DNA of 14,511 nucleotides from an uncultured Collinsella sp. (GCA_900550815.1 URTW01000031.1:1-14511); one strand, 5' to 3'; counted from the first letter of the stretch, positions 1 to 7,108 are shown. A program made the numbers and translations. Notes: generated from the letters alone by a model not told the origin.

Positions 1-1272
1 GTTGCTGCCAATAACCTGCCGGCCGCCATGCTCGACAACCATATTCAGCAGGGCAATCAGCTCGGTATTGACGTTAAGCGCATCACTTGGAAGCGCGTCG
101 TCGATATGAACGACCGTCAGCTTCGCCACGTTATCGACGGCATTGGCGGTAAGGCCCAGGGCGTGCCGCGCGAGGACGGCTTCGATATCACCGTCGCCTC
201 CGAGGTCATGGCAATCCTGTGCCTGTCTACGAGCATCAGCGACCTCAAGGAGCGCCTGGGCGAGATCGTCGTCGGCTACAGCTTTGCCGGCGAGCCCGTC
301 CGTGCCCGCGACCTTAAGGCCCAGGGTGCCATGGCCGCGTTGCTTAAGGACGCGCTCAAGCCCAACCTGGTGCAAACGCTCGAGGGCACGCCCGCGTTTG
401 TCCACGGCGGTCCCTTCGCCAACATTGCCCACGGCTGCAACTCTATCATGGCCACGCGTATGGCGATGCGCTTTGGCGATGTCGCCATTACCGAGGCCGG
501 CTTCGGTGCCGATCTGGGTGCCGAGAAGTTCCTCGACATTAAGTGCCGCATGACGGGCGTTCGCCCCAGCGCTGTCGTGATCGTCGCGACCGCTCGTGCG
601 CTTAAGTACAACGGTGGCGTCGCCAAGGCCGATCTCTACGAGGAGAACCTCGAGGCACTCAAGGCTGGCATGCCCAACCTGCTGCGTCACGTCGACAACA
701 TCCAGAACGTATATGGTCTGCCCTGCGTGGTCGCCATCAACCGCTTCCCGACGGACACCGCGGCCGAGCTTGCGCTCATCGAGTCCGAGTGCCAGAAGCT
801 CGGCGTCAACGTTAAGCTTTCCGAGGTCTGGGCCAAGGGCGGCGAGGGCGCGCTCGAGCTTGCCGATGAGGTCATGCGTCTGATTGAGCAGCCGAGCGAG
901 CTCAAGTTTGCCTATGAGGACGGCGCTGATGTCGCTGATGCCCTCGAGGCTGTTGCCACCAAGGTCTACCGCGCCGACGGCGTTGACTTTACGCCGGCCG
1001 CCAAGCGCCAGCTCGCCGAGCTGCGCGAGAACGGCTTTGGCAACCTGCCGGTGTGCGTGGCCAAGACGCAGTACAGCTTTAGCGACAACGCCAAGGCCCT
1101 GGGCGCTCCCGAGAACTTCCGCATCACCGTGCGCGAGCTCAAGGTTTCCGCCGGTGCCCACTTTGTGGTCGCACTGACTGGCAGCGTTCTGACCATGCCG
1201 GGCCTGCCCAAGGTCCCCGCGGCCGAGAACATCGACGTCGACAACGACGGCAACATCACCGGCCTGTTCTAA
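1..1272 (+). CDS. fhs: Formate--tetrahydrofolate ligase, C-terminal part (5' end outside window)
   Basis: The reading frame is open from base 1 (V-A-A-N-N-L...), so the gene starts upstream of the window; 423 codons are visible and the stop is TAA at 1270. The family is about 555-560 residues long, so roughly the first 130 residues, including the ATP-binding P-loop, are missing from view. Recognisable family stretches are [10 protein letters not shown] near the left edge, [13 protein letters not shown], and [18 protein letters not shown]. The enzyme is cytoplasmic and makes 10-formyl-THF from formate, THF and ATP, the entry step of the formate branch of one-carbon metabolism. The next two activities of that branch are encoded about 10.5 kb downstream by fchA and folD. 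No frameshift or internal stop is seen. Family assignment is secure; whether the missing N-terminus is intact cannot be judged. Confidence 0.97.
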   Translation, partial: VAANNLPAAMLDNHIQQGNQLGIDVKRITWKRVVDMNDRQLRHVIDGIGGKAQGVPREDGFDITVASEVMAILCLSTSISDLKERLGEIVVGYSFAGEPVRARDLKAQGAMAALLKDALKPNLVQTLEGTPAFVHGGPFANIAHGCNSIMATRMAMRFGDVAITEAGFGADLGAEKFLDIKCRMTGVRPSAVVIVATARALKYNGGVAKADLYEENLEALKAGMPNLLRHVDNIQNVYGLPCVVAINRFPTDTAAELALIESECQKLGVNVKLSEVWAKGGEGALELADEVMRLIEQPSELKFAYEDGADVADALEAVATKVYRADGVDFTPAAKRQLAELRENGFGNLPVCVAKTQYSFSDNAKALGAPENFRITVRELKVSAGAHFVVALTGSVLTMPGLPKVPAAENIDVDNDGNITGLF

Positions 1273-1297
1273 GCCTGCTGTCCATAGCTGCTAGCCC

Positions 1298-1333
1298 GCC
1301 CCGCCGCGCCCACAAGGCACGGCGGGGCTTTTT
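1298..1333 (+). terminator. Rho-independent terminator after fhs
   Basis: A perfect 9-bp stem is formed by GCCCCGCCG (1298-1306) and CGGCGGGGC (1320-1328). A smaller GCC/GGC pairing lies inside the loop, and TTTTT follows at 1329-1333. It lies 26 bases after the fhs stop and separates fhs from the next gene. Confidence 0.9.
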
Positions 1334-1400
1334 GATCCTTAGGCCCGCGCATGTCTTGTAGATACCGACGGACTCTGCCCATCATAGGCTTTTGCGCGGG

Positions 1401-1406
1401 TAGAAT
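1401..1406 (+). promoter_or_regulatory. Possible -10 box for the 1452 gene
   Basis: TAGAAT matches TATAAT at five of six positions and lies 46 bases before the start codon. No convincing -35 box is seen 16-18 bases upstream, so this is a weak call. The gene has its own terminator-bounded upstream region, so it must have a promoter somewhere in 1334-1440. Confidence 0.25.
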
Positions 1407-1451
1407 GCATGGATAACTTGAGGCTCACGCGCGACGGAAAGGAATCGTTGC

Positions 1452-2441
1452 ATGGATCAGGACAAGACAACCGTGATGGGCGGCTACGGTTCCGCGCAGG
1501 CTAGCGATAGCGCCGATGCGACCCGCGTTGTTCCCAACCCCGGTTATACCGACCCCGCCGCGACGCAGCCTTCTGCCGAGCCCACCCGGGTTATGGGCTA
1601 TGGCGACACGGCGCAGGATTCTTACGCTGCATCTTCGCAAGGCCCCTATGGCAACGCAGCTCCGGATCCGTTTGATTACGCGCCGCAGGATTCTTATGCT
1701 GCCTCGACGCCGAATCCCTATGATGACCTGCCGCAAAATCCCATTCCGCAGCCTCAGCAGACGACGTATATGCCTCGCACGGCGCAGCCTCGCTACGAGT
1801 TGCGCGAGCCGTATCGCGAGTACCCCAAGTCGATTCCGCAATATGGCGAGGACGAGGAGAAGAAGCCGTCGCGTTCGTCGAGCGTGATCAAGAAGATCCT
1901 CATCGTACTGGCGATCTTCTTTGCGCTGTCGGTTGTGTTTGCCATCGTGTCGGGCATGCTCAACAAGCGAGGAAGCTCAACGGCCGATACCGCTGCCGAG
2001 CAAACCGAGTCCGCCTCGTCTGGCACCGTCGATTTGAGCGATATCCCGGGGCAGTACTGGTCCAACGCCAAGAAGATCCTCAAGTCGCGCGGCGCCGATC
2101 TTTCGAATGCCGTGGTCCTGACTGATGATGGCTCAACGCCCGTCGTCGATGCCAACTGGGTCGTTACTTCTGCCTACTATAACGACAACGGCAACCTCGA
2201 AATTCAACTCACGCACAAGAACAGCTCGGGCAACTCGTCCGACGGCCAAAGCGGTACCGACAGCTCGAGCTCCAATACGCTGGAGGACTTGAGCAACAAG
2301 GCACAGGAGTTGGGAGACAAGGCGCAAGAGCTGGGCGACACAGCACAAAACCTGGGCGATACCGCGCAGAACTTGGGCGGCATGGCGACGGATGCCTGGA
2401 ACGCCCTGCAAAACGGCATCTCGGGCGCGCAGGGAAACTAG
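1452..2441 (+). CDS. Single-pass membrane protein with Pro/Tyr-rich N-terminal arm and C-terminal heptad repeats; function unknown
   Basis: 329 residues; ATG is preceded by GGAAAGGAA (1436-1444) at normal spacing. Residues 1-140 are low-complexity and rich in P, Q, Y, D and S. They hold three short T-x-V(M/V) motifs (TTVMGGYG, TRVVPNPG, TRVMGYGD) and two copies of (A/P)QDSYAAS..PY. A basic stretch and one hydrophobic helix follow at about 149-169, with no signal peptide, so the arm is probably cytoplasmic and the rest outside. Residues 194-256 form a small folded region with a PASTA-like look (DIPGQYWSNAKKILKSRGA), which is only a resemblance. Ser/Gly-rich sequence then leads into four seven-residue repeats at 283-310. 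The T-x-V motifs resemble phosphothreonine/FHA docking sites of actinobacterial kinase substrates (inference). I do not recognise the gene. Its stop is 18 bases from the convergent CDF gene. Confidence 0.85.
   Translation: MDQDKTTVMGGYGSAQASDSADATRVVPNPGYTDPAATQPSAEPTRVMGYGDTAQDSYAASSQGPYGNAAPDPFDYAPQDSYAASTPNPYDDLPQNPIPQPQQTTYMPRTAQPRYELREPYREYPKSIPQYGEDEEKKPSRSSSVIKKILIVLAIFFALSVVFAIVSGMLNKRGSSTADTAAEQTESASSGTVDLSDIPGQYWSNAKKILKSRGADLSNAVVLTDDGSTPVVDANWVVTSAYYNDNGNLEIQLTHKNSSGNSSDGQSGTDSSSSNTLEDLSNKAQELGDKAQELGDTAQNLGDTAQNLGGMATDAWNALQNGISGAQGN
2298..2381 (+). repeat. Four in-frame 21-bp tandem repeats encoding KAQELGD-type heptads
   Basis: Residues 283-310 of the 1452 protein read KAQELGD, KAQELGD, TAQNLGD, TAQNLGG, each from 21 bases with synonymous differences between copies. 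One Leu per seven residues and the Ala/Gln positions fit a short amphipathic or coiled-coil helix. Copy number could vary between strains. Confidence 0.85.
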
Positions 2442-2459
2442 CGGACGAGCGGAGCGGGG

Positions 2460-3641
2460 CTACAGCTGCTCTGCTGGACGGTCGGGCGAGCTAAAGCCCG
2501 AATCAAACGTGACGACGCATGAGACGTCGGGCCGGCGCTCGTGCACGATGCGCGTGACGAGCTCCAGCAGCTCCTCGTCGGATATGTCAAAGCCGTCGGG
2601 ACGCACAAGGTCAAACGAAACGAACCCGTCGTGCTCGTGCAGGTCGTGGATGGAGAGCGCGGGATCGATCTGCATGACGCCGCGCTTGACCCAGCCGCGC
2701 AGGTCGTCGCCGGTTGTCGCGATGGGGTCGCAGTGCAGCGTGATATCGATGCCCATCTGGCGCTTGATGTCGTGCTCGATGGTGTCCAGAATCTCGTGGT
2801 GCTCAAATGCGTCGCCCTCGCCAGGCATCTCCACGTGGGCGCTGGCAAACTGACGACCGGGGCCGTAGTCGTGCACCATCAGGTCGTGTGTGCCCAAGAC
2901 CTGTGGATAGGACATGATCTTGTCGCGGATTGCCTGGACGAGCTTGGGGTCGGGCGCTTGCCCCAGCAACGGGCTGATGGCGTCGCGCACTAGGCCCATG
3001 CCGCTGATGCAGATGAAGATGCCCACACCCAGGCCTGCCCAGCCATCGAGGTCAAAGCCGGTCGTCTGCGAAATAAGCGCCGCCACCAAGACTGAGCCCG
3101 AGGTGATGACATCGTTTTTGGAGTCCTGCGCCGTGGCAATTAGCGTCTCGGAATCGATGCGGTTACCCAGTGCGCGGTTGAACGCGGCCATCCAGAATTT
3201 GACGAGCATGGACAGAACAAGGGCAGCCATGGAGAGCGCCGAATACACGGTGGGCGAGGGCTTGATGATCTTGGTGATCGACTCGAGGATCAGGTTGATT
3301 CCGACGGCGCAAACCAGGACGGCGACAAACAGACCGGCCAGATACTCGTAGCGGCCGTGGCCGTAAGGGTGGCCCTCATCTGCCGGGCGGCTGGCAAGGC
3401 GGAACCCGAGCAGACTCACGATGTTGCTCGAGGCATCGGAGAGGTTGTTGAAAGCGTCGGCGATGAGGGAGACGGAGCCGGCGAGCAGGCCCGCGATGCC
3501 CTTGGCCAGGCACAGGGTGATGTTGAGGCCAATGCAGACGAGACTTGCGGAAAAGCCCGCGTTGGTGCGGTAAGATGCATCGACCGGCTCGCTCTCGCTG
3601 CCGGGAACAAGCGTATGTACCAGCCGATTTACAAATAGCAT
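2460..3641 (-). CDS. Cation diffusion facilitator (CDF) family metal exporter, possibly Mn/Fe type
   Basis: 393 residues from ATG at 3641, which has GAGGA eight bases upstream. The in-frame ATG at 3662 has no ribosome site, and the frame further upstream is unlike the family. The membrane domain (about 25-225) carries the TM2 motif DAFNNLSD (62-69), HPYGHGRYEY (91-100) and the TM5 motif D173-S-K-N-D177. CDF pumps exchange cytoplasmic divalent metal for protons across the inner membrane. Zn-type members usually have HxxxD in TM5, while DxxxD is typical of Mn/Fe-type members, so Mn(II) or Fe(II) export is the better guess (inference). A ferredoxin-like cytoplasmic domain follows (about 230-305). 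A further 85 residues rich in His and Asp (IHDLHEHDG at 331-339) are longer than in minimal CDF proteins. It is convergent with the 1452 gene and divergent from the zinc-ribbon gene. Confidence 0.93.
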   Translation of the reverse strand: MLFVNRLVHTLVPGSESEPVDASYRTNAGFSASLVCIGLNITLCLAKGIAGLLAGSVSLIADAFNNLSDASSNIVSLLGFRLASRPADEGHPYGHGRYEYLAGLFVAVLVCAVGINLILESITKIIKPSPTVYSALSMAALVLSMLVKFWMAAFNRALGNRIDSETLIATAQDSKNDVITSGSVLVAALISQTTGFDLDGWAGLGVGIFICISGMGLVRDAISPLLGQAPDPKLVQAIRDKIMSYPQVLGTHDLMVHDYGPGRQFASAHVEMPGEGDAFEHHEILDTIEHDIKRQMGIDITLHCDPIATTGDDLRGWVKRGVMQIDPALSIHDLHEHDGFVSFDLVRPDGFDISDEELLELVTRIVHERRPDVSCVVTFDSGFSSPDRPAEQL

Positions 3642-3812
3642 AGCGGTCGTCCTCACAATCATGTTTAAGGGGATAGTGTAGCTCGCGCAGGGGCGCCGTG
3701 CGCCGATGCTCAGAAAATGCAGCAATAGTCTGCCGGTGCTAACGAGCGAGCCTTCTCGTCTGCCTGGGTGGTCCATTTTGGGCCACATGGGTATGGGCAT
3801 GTGCCTGTTTGC

Positions 3813-3831
3813 TCGACATACTTAATGTCGA
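3813..3831. promoter_or_regulatory. Perfect 7-bp inverted repeat, candidate operator
   Basis: TCGACAT-actta-ATGTCGA is an exact dyad with a 5-base centre. It lies 13 bases before the AAAGGAGG ribosome site of the zinc-ribbon gene, in the 218-bp divergent gap shared with the CDF gene. A weaker dyad (GTGGTCC/GGGCCAC, one mismatch) is at 3768-3786. The position suits a repressor site over the promoter or 5' leader, but no regulator gene is in the window. Confidence 0.4.
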
Positions 3832-3859
3832 CAGCCCCTGTGCAAAGGAGGACGTTTCC

Positions 3860-5197
3860 ATGGACGAGATGTTTGCCATTAAATGTCAAAACTGCGGCGG
3901 CCCTATGTACTCGCACCAGGCTAAGCGTAGCTTTGAGTGCGCCTATTGCGGTGCGGTCATTCCGTGGCAGGCTGATGCGGGGGAGCCCAAGAGCGCCCTG
4001 GGCATTCGCCATACGCCGCTGACGGTGGTGGATGGACTGCTCAAGCTCACGCATGTGTCGCAACTCGAGCGCCCGGAGGACCCGGACTGGTATTTCTTCA
4101 ATTCGCACTGGCGCAATCAGTCGGTCCTGGAACATCTGCTGTGGGAGGATCGCGGCACGGCGCAGGAGTTCCAAGAGGCCACGCATGTGAGCATTCCTTG
4201 CCCCTTCTGCGGAGCGTCCTTTGAGGGCGAGTCAACGCAACGTGTGTTTGAGTGCCCGTCCTGCGGCAACAAGATCGGCATTGCCGACCTGCTCAAGCCG
4301 GGGACGTTTAGCAAGCGCCTGACCATGGGCGTGGGTGCGGAGTATGTACCTGAGCAGGGTATTCCCTGCGAAATCTCGCCGCAGCAGGCGCGTGCCAACG
4401 CGCTGCAGCTGGTGCGTCAGTACCCCGACGCCTTTGCCGAGCACGACGTGGAAGATGCGATCCAAAACGACATGATGCTCTTCTACTTCCCCATGGCGCT
4501 GGCGGACCTGCGCATGATGGCGAGCTTCCCGGGCAAGGGCCTGAGCAAGGAAACCCTGGTGTACTACGAGGTGCTCGACTGGGCATACCCCAGGGCAAAC
4601 TACCTGGACGTTCGCCTCATGGGCATTTTGGAGCCGTGGGACTTTGCCAAGGTCGGTCCGTTCGATCCCGCCATGCAGGAAGGCGACTTCCGCGTCGTCT
4701 CCGTCGATGCATCTACCAAGGACCAGGTGGTCATTGATAAGTTGGCGCTCGACGTTGCGGGCAACGATGCCGAGGCCGTACTGGGGCTCAATAAAAAGAG
4801 CATCCGAACCTGGGCGCGCAAGGCCCGCAAGCATAAGGATGGCCTGGTGATGGTGCCGGTCTACTTTGTCGATCGTCCGGCGACGGACAGCCGCGATGGC
4901 GAGCAGGTGCGCATTGCCGTAAACGGACAGACGGGCCGCGCGGCCGCGGTGGTGTTTAGTGACAAGCGCGAAACGCACGTCGTGGCGCCGCTCAATCCGA
5001 GCCTGCATCTGTCCGGTGAGAGCACCGTGCATGCCACGCCCATCGAGGTCAAATACGTTAAGTCGCCGTTTCTGTACCAGATCGTGCGCCGTGGAGGCGG
5101 CGAGCAACCGCGCCAGGTTGCAGCGGTTGCCGAGGGTTCCTACCGAGAAGAAAAGCCCAAACGTAAGGGCTTGCTCGCTGCGATCTTTGGGAAGTAG
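3860..5197 (+). CDS. Protein with two zinc ribbons (TFIIB-type zinc-ribbon-like), function unknown
   Basis: 445 residues. ATG at 3860 is chosen because AAAGGAGG (3844-3851) sits eight bases before it; the longer in-frame start at 3809 has none and would add residues before the ribbon. Two four-cysteine ribbons are plain: C9/C12 with C27/C30 (CQNCGG...CAYCG) and C114/C117 with C132/C135 (CPFCG...CPSCG). Residues 140-400 are a mixed domain with no signal peptide or membrane segment. The last 20 residues are basic and end in a short hydrophobic patch (KRKGLLAAIFGK), which could touch membrane or nucleic acid. Proteins of this look are often labelled TFIIB-type zinc-ribbon proteins in Coriobacteriia and Firmicutes, without a tested role. 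All eight ligands are intact, so zinc binding is likely; DNA, RNA or protein binding cannot be told apart. It stands alone on its strand. Confidence 0.85.
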   Translation: MDEMFAIKCQNCGGPMYSHQAKRSFECAYCGAVIPWQADAGEPKSALGIRHTPLTVVDGLLKLTHVSQLERPEDPDWYFFNSHWRNQSVLEHLLWEDRGTAQEFQEATHVSIPCPFCGASFEGESTQRVFECPSCGNKIGIADLLKPGTFSKRLTMGVGAEYVPEQGIPCEISPQQARANALQLVRQYPDAFAEHDVEDAIQNDMMLFYFPMALADLRMMASFPGKGLSKETLVYYEVLDWAYPRANYLDVRLMGILEPWDFAKVGPFDPAMQEGDFRVVSVDASTKDQVVIDKLALDVAGNDAEAVLGLNKKSIRTWARKARKHKDGLVMVPVYFVDRPATDSRDGEQVRIAVNGQTGRAAAVVFSDKRETHVVAPLNPSLHLSGESTVHATPIEVKYVKSPFLYQIVRRGGGEQPRQVAAVAEGSYREEKPKRKGLLAAIFGK

Positions 5198-5277
5198 GGA
5201 AGCGCAGCACGGGACGGCTCGCAGGCATGGGGGCTGCCATCCGGTAGTTTGGCAGGGGGTAGATGTAAATAAACGGT

Positions 5278-5416
5278 GGACCGGCTGCAAAAGGGCCGCC
5301 TCGCTGGGCAAGATCAGGTTGTGCCACGGAACCCGCTCCTCAGTTAGTCACACTTCGGAAGCGCGGGCAACGCAGGTGCAAGTGTCTTGAGGGCCGGCTG
5401 CAACCGGTCCTTTTCT
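5278..5416 (+). ncRNA. Candidate structured RNA with closing stem and terminator; family not recognised
   Basis: The 395 bases between the zinc-ribbon and YhcG genes contain dense pairing. GGACCGG (5278-5284) pairs perfectly with CCGGTCC (5404-5410) to close the region. Inside are GGCA/TGCC (5307-5310 with 5322-5325), CTCA/TGAG (5339-5342 with 5388-5391) and ACACTT/AAGTGT (5350-5355 with 5380-5385). The 3' closing arm also forms a terminator hairpin, so the two folds compete. A TAAATA box at 5266-5271 sits about seven bases before 5278, as a -10 would. CCGGCTGCAA occurs twice (5281-5290, 5394-5403). It could be an independent small RNA or only the structured 3' end of the upstream mRNA. I could not match it to SRP RNA, 6S RNA or a riboswitch. 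Confidence 0.4.
5391..5416 (+). terminator. Rho-independent terminator
   Basis: GGGCCGG (5391-5397), loop CTGCAA and CCGGTCC (5404-5410) form a 7-bp stem with one G-U pair, followed by TTTTCT. It ends plus-strand transcription from the zinc-ribbon gene, 194 bases after its stop, or from the candidate RNA at 5278. Confidence 0.75.
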
Positions 5417-5437
5417 GTGGCAGCCAATGGGCCCACA

Positions 5438-5592
5438 TCAGACGAAGGCCGCGTCTTTGCCTGTCAGGTCACGCTCGCCAGCCACGGCTAGAATGTCGTT
5501 GCCGGCGTCCATGGCCGGTATTGTTTTGTAGCGTGCGCCTCAACCGCGGGTGCGCCTGCGACGGCTGCGGTGGTTTCGGTCGCAACGTGCTG
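5438..5592 (-). pseudogene. Possible frameshifted coding remnant downstream of the YhcG gene
   Basis: Directly after the YhcG stop the same minus-strand frame stays open for 34 codons (Ala/Thr-rich, VATETTAAVAGAPAVEA). A neighbouring frame then reads MDAGNDILAVAGERDL and ends with TGA at 5438 after 24 residues from ATG 5512. The second piece has clearly coding-like composition, with mostly G/C third positions. A single-base shift near 5513-5520 would join the two into one tail. It has no ribosome site and no family I recognise. It may be the decayed end of a lost gene or chance; confidence is low. Confidence 0.25.
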
Positions 5593-6642
5593 CTATCCTT
5601 GCACTTCGCCATTAGTCGCTTCGTTGATGGCGCGGTACTCGGCACTCAGCTCGCGCGCCAGCTCTTCCTTGCTTGGAAGATACGGCAGGTATTTGGCGGC
5701 AAACACTTGGTCGTTGTCTTCGGGCAGCGTGTACTCGACGATTGAATCGCTTTTGTCCACGCAGAGCACGATGCCTATGGGCGGATTGTCGCCTTCGTTC
5801 ATGAGCTCACGCGTGTAGTAGTTCACATACATTTGCATCTGGCCCAGGTCCTGATGCGTAAGGTCATCGGTCTTAAGGTCGATGAGCACGAAGCAGCGCA
5901 TCAGATAGTTGTAAAAAACAAGGTCAATATAGAAATGGCGCCCATCAAAGGTGATGCGCTTTTGGCGCGCCTCGAAAGCGAAGCCACGGCCAAGCTCCAG
6001 CAGGAACTTCTGAAGATGTGTGATGAGCGCCTGCTCTAGATCGCTCTCGCGAAACGCAGTATCGTCCGAGAAACCTAAAAACTCCAGTACATATGGATCG
6101 CGGATGATATCCTCGGGGCGACGAGCTGGGGCGCTCTTTTGGATTTCTTGGGTGACAGCCTCCTTGTCTTTGCTGGCAAGTAGGCGCTCGCGGAACATGG
6201 TGTTGATCTGGCGTTCGAGCTGGCGCGTGCTCCAGCGAGAGTCGGCGCATTCGTTCATGTGCCAGGTGCGAGCTTCGGGGTCAGGAATGCGTATTAACCT
6301 GCGGTAATGTGTCCAGCTCAATTCGGGACGCAGTGAGTCCCGAATTGGAAATGCAAGATAGAACTGACGCATTTTGCGCAGCTCTCTTGCTTCAAAACCT
6401 TTACCAAAATCCTTGGTAAGTCTGATTGCGAGGGCCTTGAGCAGCGCCTCTCCATACTTGGCGCGCTTCTCTCCGCCCTGCTCATCAACTATGCCCTTGC
6501 CGATCTCCCAATACGCCTCAACCATCGCAAAGTTAACGGCGGTATAGGCCTTGTCGCGAGCGGCGTTGAGAATCGAGGAAACCTGCTTGTAAAAACCTTC
6601 GGGCACGATTGCCGATTCTCCACGGTTTACCAGTTCGCCCAT
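5593..6642 (-). CDS. YhcG/DUF1016-family PDDEXK nuclease
   Basis: 349 residues from ATG at 6642; a GTG one codon earlier is also possible, and GGGG/GAGG tracts lie just upstream. The N-terminal DUF1016 domain (about 15-155) has the expected AYWEIGKGIVDEQ, YGEALLKALA and LSWTHYRRL stretches. The C-terminal PDDEXK fold (about 180-335) shows D240 in YIDLVFYN, D255 and K257 in VLIDLKT, and QDLGQMQMYVNYY after it, so the catalytic set looks complete. YhcG-like proteins are often carried with restriction-modification or toxin genes, but here there is no methylase, specificity subunit or antitoxin next to it. Composition is lower in GC than its neighbours in places (42% at 5881-5940), which suggests transfer. 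A perfect 11-bp inverted repeat lies within the gene. Its cellular target is not known from sequence. Confidence 0.92.
   Translation of the reverse strand: MGELVNRGESAIVPEGFYKQVSSILNAARDKAYTAVNFAMVEAYWEIGKGIVDEQGGEKRAKYGEALLKALAIRLTKDFGKGFEARELRKMRQFYLAFPIRDSLRPELSWTHYRRLIRIPDPEARTWHMNECADSRWSTRQLERQINTMFRERLLASKDKEAVTQEIQKSAPARRPEDIIRDPYVLEFLGFSDDTAFRESDLEQALITHLQKFLLELGRGFAFEARQKRITFDGRHFYIDLVFYNYLMRCFVLIDLKTDDLTHQDLGQMQMYVNYYTRELMNEGDNPPIGIVLCVDKSDSIVEYTLPEDNDQVFAAKYLPYLPSKEELARELSAEYRAINEATNGEVQG
6319..6347. repeat. Perfect 11-bp inverted repeat inside the YhcG gene
   Basis: CAATTCGGGAC (6319-6329), spacer GCAGTGA, and GTCCCGAATTG (6337-6347) are exact complements. The site encodes part of the RDSLRPELSW segment before the conserved LSWTHY motif, so codon constraint may partly explain it. 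In RNA it would form a strong hairpin within the reading frame. Confidence 0.8.
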
Positions 6643-6735
6643 CACTGTCGCCCCACTTTCCTCTTGTGGAATGCATCTTTAACGCATTTAGTTTAAAGCC
6701 TCGCGCGGACACGAATTGCCATGCTGTCTGGCACC

Positions 6736-6765
6736 TTCGCATGGGAGCCTTGCGGTGGTTAAAAT
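6736..6765 (+). promoter_or_regulatory. Likely promoter of the small PH-like gene
   Basis: TTCGCA (6736-6741, four of six consensus bases), an 18-base spacer and TAAAAT (6760-6765, five of six) give a plausible sigma-70-type promoter. The leader would be about 40 bases, running to the ATG at 6811. It lies in the 168-bp divergent gap with the YhcG gene. Confidence 0.4.
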
Positions 6766-6810
6766 GTGACCATAGGGGCTGATTTATCGACCCCCGCGGG
6801 AGTGACGCGT

Positions 6811-7080
6811 ATGGACAACAACACCTTGCTGTTTCAGGACAAGGGTTCGGGTAGGTTTAAAGACGTTAAGATCTACCCCAATCGTATCGAGGTGCTCAAG
6901 AAGGGCACTTTCGGCGGCAAGCACACCGAGATTGTCTATCTTAAGGACATTACGGGCGTCAATAGAATCAAAGGCCGCGATGTTTTTCTGCGCAATCGAC
7001 TGTTGACTGCTTGTGTCTTTAGTCTGAGCAGCCGTGCGAAGGCCCAGGAGTTTGTTAACGCGCTGAACATGGTGATGTAG
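6811..7080 (+). CDS. Small PH-like domain protein
   Basis: 89 residues. ATG 6811 has GGGAG (6798-6802) eight bases upstream; a longer GTG frame from 6766 overlaps the probable promoter and adds nothing conserved. The order of short strands, DVKIYPNRIEVLKKGTFGG then TEIVYLKDITGVN, a further strand pair and a C-terminal helix (AKAQEFVNALNMVM), fits the bacterial PH-like fold seen in short DUF304/DUF4429-style proteins. There is no signal peptide or membrane helix, so it is cytoplasmic. Such domains often bind partners or membranes, but no specific role can be given. It is monocistronic, between the divergent YhcG gene and the convergent PI-PLC gene. Confidence 0.75.
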   Translation: MDNNTLLFQDKGSGRFKDVKIYPNRIEVLKKGTFGGKHTEIVYLKDITGVNRIKGRDVFLRNRLLTACVFSLSSRAKAQEFVNALNMVM

Positions 7081-7108
7081 CCGATAGCGGCGTTCGGGCC
7101 AAGGTAAA

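Noticed and set aside
3642..3800. N-terminal extension of the CDF frame to 3800
   Set aside because: No ribosome site precedes the upstream starts, the added 53 residues are not CDF-like, and GAGGA is well placed before ATG 3641.
4232..5311. 359-residue open frame on the minus strand over the zinc-ribbon gene
   Set aside because: It is an antisense shadow of a GC-rich gene with clear zinc ribbons and a good ribosome site; the reverse product has no motif and His/Arg/Leu-biased composition.
5299..5343. Minus-strand resemblance to a TPP riboswitch (CTGAGGA, ACCTGATC and CCAGCGAGG in the right order)
   Set aside because: The internal loop segment of the THI box is missing, the stems do not form as required, and no minus-strand gene lies downstream; it reads into the convergent zinc-ribbon gene.
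5278..5416. SRP RNA (4.5S) or 6S RNA identity for the structured region
   Set aside because: The conserved SRP apical loop sequence is absent and the 6S open-bubble pattern could not be recognised; only a generic candidate RNA is reported.
5531..5556. Direct repeat GTGCGCCT twice in the gap after the YhcG gene
   Set aside because: Two short copies only, in GC-rich DNA; likely chance, and it falls in the possible coding remnant.
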